Part shown: in pieces, positions 11,328 to 23,400 of the stretch
Numbering within the stretch: position 1 is the stretch's first letter
How the letters are laid out: each line of letters starts with the position of its first letter
Assembly (NCBI GenBank): GCA_000310025.1
Contig: FN649728.1
Span: 1,052,292-1,116,291 of the forward strand
Length of the DNA stretch: 64,000 nucleotides
Direction: 5' to 3'
Source: Ectocarpus siliculosus
Lineage: Eukaryota; Sar; Phaeophyceae; Ectocarpales; Ectocarpaceae
The notes under the pieces: model-generated
What the model saw: the letters and a program-made list of their open reading frames with translations, nothing else
What the model was told of the DNA's origin: nothing
Databases searched by the model: none
Position numbers and translations under genes: made by a program

Positions 11328-11527
11328 GAAATGTGCTCTCTGCCAGTGTGGTATCTCTCTCTTCCCTCGGGCGGTAGAAAATATTTATAAATACAATTCA
11401 AAAGAAAACATTAAAGCGGTGATCATCTTCGCATCACTACGCCCCTCTCTGAAACACCTGTACCTTTGTGGCCCAAGACACCTGAAGGAGTGGTCAACAC
11501 AACGCCCTGGCTTAACGGAATACAACC
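11328..11527 (+). repeat. Internal duplicated block of the TIR element, order A2'-A1'
   Basis: A2' (11,328-11,412) precedes A1' (11,414-11,527). This is a circular permutation of the first copy, as expected from partial deletion of a longer tandem array. Confidence 0.85.
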
Positions 11528-12135
11528 TTGCTGTAGGCGCGCACACACTTTTTGTGTTCGGCCGCACGAAACCGTATTTTTTTTGCGGAGGAATTTGATG
11601 CGAACGAGCGCGGACACATCACTCTTTGCACACACGCCGTCGGCCCGGAGCATGCACTGAGCCGTAGTCCCATTTGATCGCCGCTTGAACTGGAAACAAC
11701 ACTCTGGCGCGCGCACACACTTTGGTTTGGACACGTTTTTCGTCTACTCTATCAGAGCCTTGTGCGGCGGTATTGTTGGATGCAGATGTACACTCTGCTG
11801 TACACTCCCAGCGGGGTCGTACGGCATCAGATGTACACGTACATACCGCTGCAAACAACACTCAAACAATTGCAAGCAATCTTGCTCGTTCTACACGCGT
11901 GAATGCATGACGCGTGGCCATTTCTTCCACTCAGCGACGCGCCGTGAGGTGATGCCCAACACGCTGAAATCTCCATTCTTCATTTGTCTTAAATAAGGCG
12001 GTCACCGCCCTATTGGGCCAATCTCAGACCGTGTATAAGGCGGTAACCGCCTTATACACATATAAGGCGGCTGCCCGATATAAGGCGGTTTCCTTCACCG
12101 CGCACTACACCGCCTTGTATCGGGCCCCCTACTGT

Positions 12136-12620
12136 ACCACAGAGAGACGAGCCTCCTTCTGGCTCTCTGGCTAGAGAGGAACGACCATATCTCATCTCTA
12201 CACCCCGGTTACACTTCATTTCCGGCCTTTGGGCGAAACGCGTGGAAGCAATTGCACGGGAAGAGCTACGATCGAAACTGCGTCAGAGCAAGTGGTATAC
12301 AGATGAGCCGGTTGCCGAGAGAATCTTCTTCGATCTCGACATCAGCCAGTCAATCTACACGCACATCAGTCTCAGTTTTGTTCAACCCCCCTCGCCTGTT
12401 AGTGCGCAGCCTTGTCGTCCTTCTTGCCTTTCGTTCTTCGTAGAAGTGAAGGGCGCGTCGTGGGGACTTGCTTGGTCATGAATGATGGCACGGCAGTAGA
12501 AGAAGGGCTCGACCTGCTTTCAGACGGGTGGACGAGGGACAAGGGGCGAGGGGGGTCAGCACCTGCAGCGCTCATCGGCTCAAGGCCGTTTACATTCTAA
12601 TGAGCGAGCCTACCTCGGCT
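12136..12620 (+). repeat. Remainder of the fourth satellite unit
   Basis: From cagagagacgagcctccttc to gagcgagcctacctcggctg this matches positions about 55-530 of the satellite unit. It carries more substitutions than units 1-3 (for example cgcgtggaagcaattgcacg), so it is the most diverged unit. After gctgctgac, unique sequence begins. Confidence 0.9.
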
Positions 12621-14378
12621 GCTGACACGAAGTTTTGAGGTCCTTGGAAATTGTGAGGGGTGGGGCGTGGCTACATAGAGGTGGTGTGCATCATCGAATG
12701 CTTGACGGTTACGTTTGATGAGTTGATGAGCTCTTGTTCGTTCGATTTATTGGTGAGATTGATGTGTTGTAGTTCCATTGCTGTGTAATTTTCAATCAAC
12801 ATCAACGTCGACCGACATACACTTGTTTGCTTGTTGAAAATGTTTCAGATATAGCATCGTTGTGTCCTATGAAGAACAATTTCACAACGAAATTTTTCTT
12901 CGTCGAGCAGATACATGCATGAAGCTGGGGGTGTAACAGTCAAATTCCAGCCTCGTTATTTGTCGGAAACCCTGTGTCGTGACTGGACAAATTTGGTAGC
13001 CCAGACAGTCATGGCGTGGACAAGAGCACGCGCGGCGGCGGTTGTAGCAAGTTGGCACGAAGCGGAAGCTGCAGAGCGCGTCGCGAGATGAAAGGACCAT
13101 AGCGGCCGCCCGACGTAGTAGTGGCGGCAGTAGAGCGAAAACCACGGTTGATGAGTAGATAAACCTACAGTGTACATCATATTGATGAGGTGATTGTAAT
13201 TATTTCAACATTACACTGTATTCATCACCATAGCATCAACTCTAGTACCGGTCACTCGCACTGTGATGTCGACAATACTCCCGGCCCTTTGGGATGATGG
13301 GCGGAGTGCCCGAGTGCATGGGAACCCCACATAGCAATGCTACGCGTAGCTGGAAAGTATCTTGCTGTCCAAAGCTGCATCATCTGCTGCTACACCTGAA
13401 CGGGATTTCTCACTCAGTGGACGCGTCTGGTAGTACATGTTTGGTATCAGAGGGCAACGGTCTGATCTGTCCGGAGACCGGGTAGCGGACGTGTTTTCTT
13501 GCATCGAAAGCACGAAGTACACACCTCTGGTAGACAGTGCTCCTGGGGGGATACTACCTCTGCTACAGGGTAGAGGGATATAGAATATGACGCTTGGAGT
13601 ACTGATGATGCTGTTCATGTGTACAACACATGTATGTACAGCAGTGCCAAGTGGCAATTGCACCGGAGTGAACTATAGTTCTCGACAGCCTTCACATACA
13701 TACGTACGTATTCATCAAATAGTACATCATACAGGTGATCCTTCGGAGTGAACATGTGAGAGTAAGCAGCGTGATCATCGGGTGATCCAAGGCGAACGTC
13801 AAGCAGGCAGAATATAACCAATTCACAGCTGGCTGCCAACTGCCAGCTGGGACGTTTCCCAAACCTGGATGGAATACGACGGTCGTGATGGGGGGTAAGG
13901 CACAGGAACAATGCCACAGCAGTCAACGATTCTATCGAAAGTGATGTGGGATGCAAGGAGAGTGATGGAGTGTCATGAAATTCCACAGAGGATTCTTTTT
14001 CGTCCGCTCATTGGTGTAGATCTTCAAGGGCAGCTGATGCAACTGTTGACGAGGCCCACCTGAATGAATAATGTACTAAGATAGAAAATGTATCGTGTTC
14101 CTTCCAGCCACAGTCTTTGCTATACGGAAACGTTTCGGTGACATATTTTTGAACGTTGTTCTCCTCACTCACTGACTCGCATACGCTCGGTCGCTCACTC
14201 ACCACTTGCCCCGGAAATGAGGTGTAGCGCTGTTGCCGGATGTAGAGTGTTCCAGAGAGAATGGGACATGCTTCTGTCGATTTCAAGTTTGGGTGTGAAA
14301 GGAGCGAAACGATACGCAGGTCGTGTTCGGAGTTGAAATATCAACTTGGTGGGCGGCCAGGCCGCCTCGGCCACGGTC
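12621..14378. other. No supported gene; one exon-like stretch on - near 13,700-13,780
   Basis: A minus-strand stretch reading SHMFTPKDHLYDVLFDEY is followed by a consensus-like donor gtacgt, but no partner exon or family was recognised. Otherwise only short open frames. Confidence 0.35.
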
Positions 14379-16806
14379 CAGGTACCTAAAAAAAAGACAA
14401 AAAATGAAAGTTACGCAACAATTGCAAGGGGAACGCGTGACTACTATTTTGTGAGATTGAGCACCTTGGAAGGGCTCGTTGTGCTCATCAGGGGTTTCTT
14501 CTCGGAAGGCCCGCCGGATGTTCCCACAGTATGGGTTAATCCTAGAAATATTTTGACACCTGTGGGCGAGGACAACGAGAGCGCCAAAGTCCCTCGTCCA
14601 CGATGCTGACGACTGTACAAGAGCCCCATGTTCTCCAGCACTTCCTACGTTGGCGGAAGGGGTTCGAACCACGCTACCGTATTTCTCTGCGTCCTGTTCC
14701 AGTTTGTATCGGTATCGCTGTCAACATTGAGGTCGACGTGGCGAGTTCCCCCGGACAAAACTCCACCCAAAAATCCCAACAAATACCGCGATGGAAATCG
14801 ATCATTTCGTCACGAGCGCCGTACTCATTTACACTTGCATTATCAAAACGGTAGTGCTTAGGTTCCGAACGCGACCAGGTTGCAGCCAAGAATCAACACG
14901 CTTTCCAGCTCAGGTCTAGAATGACTACGGGCGATTCTACTTGCCGACCTTCACGTGCACCCGTTTAGACTACAGGGTGAAACCGGGAACGGAGATAACT
15001 CTACGCTGCTCGCTGTGGAGACGATTTGGTGGGCCTTGCTGTACTGCCTCGCCCTTGTTACCGCTGCTGTTTACCTGTGGTTGGGTCTGGAATGTGATGT
15101 CGAGTATACTTTGTGGGATCCTCAAAAGTATGTGAGGGGTGGGGCGTGCTAAGCAAGGCGATGGCAACGTTTTATTCGTTCTTTCGAATTGATGGATTGA
15201 GTGGTTGCATCGATCAGGGTTTGGTTGCGTCGGTAGAAAATATCGCATCGTTGAACTGCAGGGCACGCGAACAATGGAACGCCCTACATGCATGTGACGT
15301 AGACAACTTTGTATGCAAACGTATACATGCGTACAATAGGTACTGTTACGCACATGTGCAGTGTGGCCTACCGATTCATGTGATACACGAATGATGATAC
15401 ACTAATTAATTGTCCCTAAAACGTGTATGTCTTGACTGACATGCTTGAACATTGGAGACCGTCCGATGCATTTTCCCCATCGCCAAAATCTTGAGACACC
15501 CCACGCCATCCTACGCGTCCCATGGGGTCGTTCCCACTACCCCAGCGCCCCTCTGGACCCTCCAACGCATGCCCACCTCCCGGGCCACGCGTTTGAGAAA
15601 AATATGTACGTCGCTTGCCGGACGCACGGATATAGGTCTATCCGTTGGCAAGGCGTGAAAATGGCACCAATGAACGTCAAGCTTCCTGAGGTTGTCTAAA
15701 GCATTGCATGACGGCCCCATGGGGTGATTTCTCGTGACGTGAGGGTTCGGCAATCAAGTACATGGTTCGGGTCTTCCTACTGAACGTGATCAGGTAGACA
15801 ATCATTCACATTTATTTCCCCGCGCAGTGGACCTCTAGAGACCGTAACTGTCTTTTCGAGGAACCAGAAATCGGCCATTCACACGGCGAGTAGTTCGACG
15901 TACGTGCGCAACAGCTGCAGAGAGTGGGCGGTGCTAGAGTATCGCCGACCAATATCAATCAGTGAAAAAATGTTGATCCTTGACGGTGCTGGACTATGCT
16001 TTGGGTTTTGCGCTGCAGGGTCTCCACGAAGGCAATGATTGGCGCCGCAATTCCGAAACGATTACCGTAGACAACTGTTTTCATTAAGAAAGAGAAAAAT
16101 CAAGGTTGATAGTCAGCAATAGACTAAGCTGACCGGAGAACATCGAACTCTGCTAGCGAACTGTGGTTTCCAGCGTGCATTCCCGGCGACAACTGCAAAT
16201 ATTCCTGTCCGATACTCCATGGCAGCACCAGGGCCTATCTGTGCTAACATTATTCAAAACTCGGGTCCACCGATGATTCCCCCCACCGGCAAATGGACTC
16301 CATACCACGCACTTCAGCTTCAAGCTCAACGTTCACCCTCGTCCAGTTGGAATACACACTCAGTTGGCTAACGAGTTCAGCTGGTCATGTATCGCTTGCA
16401 CGTGTCTAATAGTTTCGTATACCCAGAAGAAGAGCAAGCTCTGCGATATTGTTCTCGAATTTCCTTGCTTGAATCAGTCCCTTGGCTCCCACCGCGCTCC
16501 CTTTTGCGTTCTTACTGTAGAGACAGCGGGGCTGCACAACGACGCAGAAGAAGAAATTCCCATCCGGCTCATGTCCTTTCAGGCTCTGTTGGTCGAATTT
16601 GGTGGAATGGAGTTTGCAGGACGAACGCGTGCTTGACGTTTCGGACCTATTTCAGCGGGCGACATCAGGCGGCGAAGGCGGCAAAGGGGCGAGCCAGGAT
16701 TGCTTTGCGTTGTTGCTGGAGCCGGACACCTGGCGTCCCTGCAAACTCGAACCGGAGATTGCCAAGGAATCAGTCGACCAGGCGCGCACAGTACCAAGTA
16801 CACACG
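14379..16806 (+). CDS. Candidate exons of an unrecognised gene with one membrane segment
   Basis: Three stretches look like exons. (1) 14,379-14,609 reads RDYYFVRLSTLEGLVVLIRG and then FFSEGPPDVPTVWVNPRN. (2) 14,978-15,130, after acceptor actacag, reads GETGNGDNSTLLAVETIWW, then a hydrophobic span ALLYCLALVTAAVYLWLGLE that would cross a membrane, ending WDPQKY before a gtgagg donor. (3) 16,581-16,806, after acceptor tcctttcag, reads VEWSLQDERVLDVSDLFQRA and CFALLLEPDTWRPCK, ending before gtgagg. I do not recognise the family, and the stretches may not belong to one gene. If real, it converges with CFAP221. Confidence 0.3.
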
Positions 16807-17456
16807 TGAGGCGCGCGGGAACGATTCGCAACATGGGTGGCTATCGTACGAAAGGGGGAGGTCAGGCGGGCTTCTGCACTTTCTGGCGTCGTGGTGGCGA
16901 CGGGTTCTAATTGTTTGAACCCATCAGCCGTCATTCCCACCTCTGCGGGTGCTGGTAAACCCCGATCAGGCCTCATTGGTGCCTGACCGGATGCAATCTA
17001 CCGTGAACATTCCCATTGGGGAAATCACCCTTTCCAACCCTTCCGAAATTATCTAACCTACATATCTCCACCACCGTTCATATTCAGGGTTGGGGAGGGG
17101 GCGTGAGGAGCCGTGCACTGTTTTCCGTATGCCCATGGGCTTCTCAGTCCCACAACTCGTATATGGTACTTCTTCATGTATTGTCACGTTTCACTTGCCA
17201 CATGTGCGGTCCCGACATCGGTATCAAGCAGTGCTACGAAGATGTTGGACAGCCGAAACGTACCTACACATTGGGAGGCCATATGAAAAACCAAGCACGT
17301 TTCGGCATCACACACCGGCTTGTAGAATTTCCCTTACTGTTGTGCATAGGGAACACTTCTGGCTAGCAAAGGGGCTGCCTCTGCTGCTCATATTCCCAGT
17401 CGTCGTGGGTGAAAAAAACTGGTCGTCACCCTCGGCACATGTACGGGTAAACCTAC

Positions 17457-20400
17457 CTCTGCTCCGATGGCGACCATGCTATCCGCTAGCCTCTCGGCGT
17501 CCTTGAGTCTTTTCGTTCTCCGCGCGTCTTCCAAGGCCGCCGTGGCCCTATCCCTGGCGAACACCTTTCCTCCACCCACATCCCCGCCGAGCCTTCCTTC
17601 GCGTTTGACACAAGCGGCACTATCACCGTCGCTGTTAAGAGGGGGGTCGGTGTAGCTGCTGCCGCTCAGAGACATTCCCGTTTCCCCGACGCGCCCTGCC
17701 ACCGTGTCGTCAAACACTGTTCGAGCGTCGGCAGGAGTGGGCATCGGGGCGTCGTCCTCCTCGTCCTCACTCTCGCTGTCGCTAAGCTCATCCCCGGCGG
17801 CGGCCGCGACCGTAGCGTGGTCGGCGGCCAGCCTAAACGTGTTGTCGCCCCCCCTGCGACGCACAGCAGGAGCTTCGTCACCTGGCGACGCTCTGTTAAG
17901 AACGCTTCCGACACCGCCGACAACGCGGGTGCCCCGAACGCCGTTTCCTTCATCTCCGCGCCAATTCGGCGGCGGCGGCGGCGGCGGCGGTGGCGCTCGG
18001 GCGGGTCGCCACACGCCTCTGGACGCCTGTCCGCTCATGCACGCCAGGCCGGAGGAGCGACGCTCGCGCTTGGGTTTCCAGAAGCTAGAGAGGCGAGGCG
18101 CGTTGGCGTAGGCACGGAGCGTGGTGGTGCCCGGCGAGTATCCTAGAAGGAGGCCCTTGGTGACGGGGACCTATCGAACGGCCAAGAAAGCATTGCGGCA
18201 GAGGGTTGGTCACTCCCTCTGGCGAGGACTTGCCCGTGATGAGCGATGTACCATGAAGAAGTCGATACGCACATGCGCAAGAGAGTCAATAATTGAAACA
18301 CTCACATGCACAAAGGACAGAACAAAACTCTAAAAACACAGGAAGCGGAAAATGGATTTTGTCATAGTGTGTTGGCTCTGATGCTCTGTTCAGAAACATT
18401 TTCCGTTTCACCCGAAGGTAGGTCTCACACCGCCGGGTCGTGGATTTTTCGTGGAATCCAGCACGCGCTTGTGATTGGACGCAGAGCGCCCGTCAGACGC
18501 AGGCATTGTAGGTACCTGTGAGCTTGGAAGAACAGCTATCTCACCTCCCGTGGGATCTCTTGCGGACGCAGGCACCACTCCGGGCTGGCCTCATCTATTG
18601 GGAGCTCGGGCAGGAACCCCTTATACCTTAAGGGTCCGGTAGACACACGGCGATGGGGGACAAAACAATAATGTCGGAACCAAGCCTCAACTAGATGGCA
18701 CCTCAGAACCGAAGAGAACATGCCTGCCTCACTCCTTGCTGCTGCCCAGTGCACGCAGGGTGCGATAGTGTACCATCGCGTTTTTCTTGTTTCGTGCCAT
18801 GATGAGGCAGGTGACCCTTGTGGACTACGTGGACTCCTTGATTCCCCAACCGAATGAAACCCCAACGTCTGAATAGATCTGGAACTGGGGCAATCTGTGG
18901 AACAACCACAGCCCAAAGCAACTACGTTTCTCACTACACGTCACCCCCCCCCCCCCCCTCCGCCTAGCAATCGGCAGGCCGCCTCAAGGCTGAATCGGTT
19001 TCTAGTGAGGGGACACCTTGCATACCTGGGGTCGGGTGTTATCAGGTCCACGCCATCGGGAGGAGGTGGACGGAGTAGCAGAGAATCTGGCATTCTGTCT
19101 ACTTTTTCCGCCTCAGCTGCCAGAGCGGTGAGCCCAGCCTCTGCTGCTTGAAGCCAAGCCTCCTCGACGTTGTCGGCGGTGTCAGGGATCATCCTGCCGA
19201 GTGTTTTGCGTCAGTTCGACGTGTCAGTTTTTTTCTTCGTCGTCGTCGTCGTCGTCGTCGCCGCCGGATAGGTAGGCGTATTCACAGTTGTCATTATCAC
19301 CCAGCACAGACCCGTGCTAGTTTGTTGTGTCATTCTTCTTTTCCTTGTCCTCTTCGCCAAAGATTTCGGCAGACACGTAAGGGAGAACTGCTTAGGAAAC
19401 AATGGAATGGACCCCCGAAACGTCAAGTCTTCCTACCCTTCACATTCTGCCATCTCACCTGAGCCCGACAGAACTCCGTCTTCTCCCAAGCGTAGCCTTG
19501 CTTGGCCGCCGCTCGGTCGTGGACAGCCCCTGGCGCCACCCAGAGGCAGAACGGACACCGTTACTGGACGCATTCCGACCGAACTCGGCAGACAGATCCG
19601 ACTCTCCATCTCCTCGTTCTTCTGCTTCTTCGTCTCTCGGCTGATTGAATGATGGTGGGGGTAGCGTTAGGATGGAAATGTAGTTGTTGGGGTGGACTGG
19701 TAGGGGCATGTTGCACATGACGTCGCTGCTCGTTGGTCTCCTGCTCCGCAGCAGCGCGCGCTTCCAGTGAAAATAGCTTCTACATTGGTTCAGCACCGGG
19801 CGAATACATACGGCAAAACGCGTCTTGTTGGTCGTGCGACGCTAATTCCTCGAAGAACGCATAATTTTCATGGGACATAACCCAAGCTCGGTTGTCAAAC
19901 GAGTACTGTAGTATCCAAAGGTGGTGGGCAACGACAGCCCTACCTGTCGAACACCACACTCTTCGAACGCGGACCACCTTAGCGGGTGCGACGTCTCAAT
20001 GCTCGGGTATGTTCCTAGCCCGGGAGGATTGACGTTTACGTAGCCCATGGATCTTCCCTCCTACGCGCGTGGTGCGATAAGTGAAGCGCCGCGCGGCGAA
20101 GCAGGTGCGCGATAGTGTTGAGATTGTTCGCGAAGCGATCCGCATTGGCGGGGGGAGTTGTAGACTATTGTCCGTAAACTCTTGGACCGGTCGCCAATGA
20201 AGCGTTTGTGTACGGTAAGGGTGCAGGCGGAAACACGTGTTAGAAGGGCGGGTGGGTCAGGCGTCGTGTCGCCTCGCTCTGAGTACCCCAATGGAAGACG
20301 ATCGTGTACCGTGTGGCACAAGAGGTTACTCAGTTTAACCCAAATACTTTACGGGGGTACTGCGGAGGACGCGTCTTTTCACCTCCGGCTCTTTCAGAGG

Positions 20401-23400
20401 CAATAGATCGATGTCCACAAAGTCGCTCGGGGGTCCCACCGGGTCCACCACCTCCTCTCTCCTAGACAGTGCGGCCCCCTCGTCGTAGATAGGAAACCTG
20501 CATCACAATCCGGAGAAAATATGTTTGTACGACGAGTTCCATGACCTCGATGGTTTCTAGCTGATACCGTTGTCGGCATCATCCGCGAGACCGTGCCTCG
20601 TGGCTAGTCGTCTGCTGCGGTGCCCGTACTACAGGTGTCGAAGGATGGCGCGAAGCAGTTGTTGAGCGACAACTCTTATTCACTCATGAGCCGCTGCCCG
20701 TTGCGGGCGGGGCCCTCCGCCGCGGATATAGTCGCCGGAAAGCTTGAGGGCGAAAACCATGAAAACTGAGAGCGAAAAAAACGCGATAGATCCGGACCCA
20801 AGCCAACCCAACCTGTACTGGTCGACGTCTTCAGCAGACAGCTGGAACTCCGGCGGCGGGGGTGGCGGCGCCGCCGAATGTCTCGTGTATTGCCCATCTC
20901 CTCCTTCTCCTCCCCCGCTCCCATGTGTCCCGCTGCTGCCTGTGCCCATTGTCGTTCTTACTGCGGACGACTCCGCAAGCATCTCCGCCGCAAGCGCTTC
21001 TGACGTCACCAGGAGATCGGGGAACTCCCAGCCGCCGTCGTCTCCACCGTAGTCGTTGTTCTCGTTCGCGGATGATCCCCCGTCGGCGATGGGTTTCCAG
21101 GACTCTTGGGAAGTGCCCGCCAGAGGCCCAGCGCTAAGTTTTGCCTACGATCGTGTGACACACGGGCGTGTGGGCGGTGCAATGGGGCGATTTGGTGAAT
21201 TTGTTACGGCTTGGTTGCGGCGCTCTAGAGGGGGACATGAAAGGTCGAAAGTTACCGTCAGCCTAGACCTTGCAGTAGAGACCCCATCGCATGAAGCAAA
21301 CAACGCTGAAGAACTAGCGCACGTTTGGGGACCAGAACTGCTTAGGTATTCCACATGGGCTTCAACCCTAGGAGCCGACGGTCGTTAACACTCGGGACAC
21401 TGGATGGTTATCACCCGTTAAAACGTTGCATGAAGAACGCGAAGCAGCCCATGATGGGTACGAAGAAAGGGGTGAGGAAATGAAAATGTACCTGGGGGGG
21501 GTGTGGTGTTTCCGATTTCATGTACAATGCAACGGGAGTTTGTGTATGTAGTACATGACAAATATGTAGATCCAGAGGTTATGCATGGGATGTTTCCGGT
21601 TCCAAGGAATACTTACTACGGTTCGGAGTGAACTTGACCGTTTGTGTCTGGAACTTGTCCCTTTTTGACGTGTTGAGCAGATGAGGGTACAAGAGAAAAC
21701 AGTGGTACTGCACCCACCACCATCACCACTACCGCAATAACTCTCGTTGCCTTACAACGTCTTCTGCCCACCTCGTGGTTGTCGCGCTCCACCATCTCCG
21801 CCACCTGCGCCCTGTCCCGGAGACCGCTTAGTCGAGCCTGTTAACATGCGAGACAAAGGGTCAGTAGTACGGTTGACGGGCACTTTCACGCCAGAACAGT
21901 TAGGAAACAACCACCGAATCGCTGGAGATGCTGGCACTTGAGTTTAGTGCGAAAACTTCGAGGATTCGGTCACTTGAGAAACCAATCGCATTGCCCCCTC
22001 AGTTTGAACCAAGAAATGTCCTATTGCTGGCCCACAAAAGTATCGTCTGCCCGGCCACTCTACAGCTTGGTCTAGCATACAATCCTCCCGCAAAAAAACG
22101 TATGAAAGACGTTCAGCAGGCGTGACCGATCTGGTTTCGTGCGAAGTGAATCACGTTTGATGAACGCAACGCTTTGAATGTCGTGTTCATGATACTGGTC
22201 ATGCCCTTGAATCTTGCACCTGTTCTTTGAGCTTGGGTCTAGAATACGTGCAACACTGGGCAAGTACTGTCCACCACACAGAAAGCGAAAGGCATGCCAA
22301 CCAAGTGAGTGTCGAACACCCTAGCAGCACCGGCACGTCTCGAGCAGTCTTGACGCACAAAACCAATGCTACAATCGCGTGCCTGAATAGCCCCAAGTCG
22401 CCTTCCGGCCCTTCTCCGAATAATCCAGGCGCCGACCAGATTGACCAGGCGCCGAAGTACCTCCCTCCGCCTCCCCCAGTCGTCGTTCTTGTACAAGTCC
22501 CAGTCAGGCTTGTGCCGGAAACCGACCCCTTGGGTGCCTTCCGCGGTGAACAGCAGCGAAGCTCTTGCACACCTTGGGTTTTAGCGCAAGCACAACGAGG
22601 GAGCATTGTGGTAAAGGGGTATGGAGAACGATGTTGCCTGCGAATCATCGGGGAGCAAGTCCCCTGTTCAGAATATAACGCACAAGAGAATCTAGTAGTG
22701 TTCAAGTGAGTGAACTGGGAGCGTGATGCTATTGACGACGTGTCTCGCATTCCTCTGGTATTTTTACACACGGCTGGAGCTCTGCGATTTGTCGACAACG
22801 ACGAAAAGAAGGGAAGACGAAACCGCCGAGATCCAGAGCGGTGGGCGGCACGATTGTACCTGGACAAAAGCCAAAGGTCCTTCTCCCCATTGACCAAGAA
22901 AATAGATGGTAATACCGGGATTTTAAGATCATTTGTGTGTACTCGGATACACTGTGCGGGTACGAAGCAACATGGACCGCTTCGTTCACATGGCACACCT
23001 CTCCCCGACTTCACTGGGCCCCTTCAGGCAAGTTTGAAGAGACTCCCGTTCTTTCTCGCGCCTCCTCCGCAACAACTCCTGCTCGCCCCGTCTCTGTTCT
23101 TCCAGGACTCTCTCCACCTCTCGCTGGGATAGCAAGGGTTCGCCGACGTGTTCGACGCTCGCCTGATCCCGGCACAAGGTCATTCGATACACGACAATGG
23201 CAAGGAAGCGATCGGATTATGGAGGGGAGAGTTGAGGAACAATATTCTTTCGATGATGTGGGAGGAAGGCACACACGTCCAGTGAATGGAGGCGCCAAGA
23301 GGTGGGACGTACGCAAACGGAAAGAATATTGTATCGGGTGCAGCTTTCAAATGAACCATTGGAATGCGGTCATGATCGGAATTAGTTCCATCCTTCCGCT

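Larger units (their letters stand above)
10546..12135. mobile_element. 1.6-kb element with GGCGG-rich terminal inverted repeats, nested in the satellite
   Basis: The left end reads ggggggccgatatatggcgg. The right end, read on the - strand, is agggggcccgatacaaggcgg. Each terminus continues for about 150 bp with repeated motifs of the form tataaggcgg/gatatatggcgg. Left and right of the element the satellite unit resumes, so it is an insertion. No transposase is visible in 1.6 kb, making it non-autonomous. A clean target-site duplication cannot be read: the intact target has ggtagtacag and both flanks keep gta. Several DNA-transposon families could fit. Confidence 0.75.

Noticed and set aside
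14640-14675. ggttcgaacc motif resembling a tRNA T-loop
   Set aside because: No D-arm or A-box at the right distance on either strand.
22199-23014. 271-codon minus-strand open frame as a separate gene
   Set aside because: It overlaps predicted CFAP221 exon sequence in another frame and shows no protein-like pattern.
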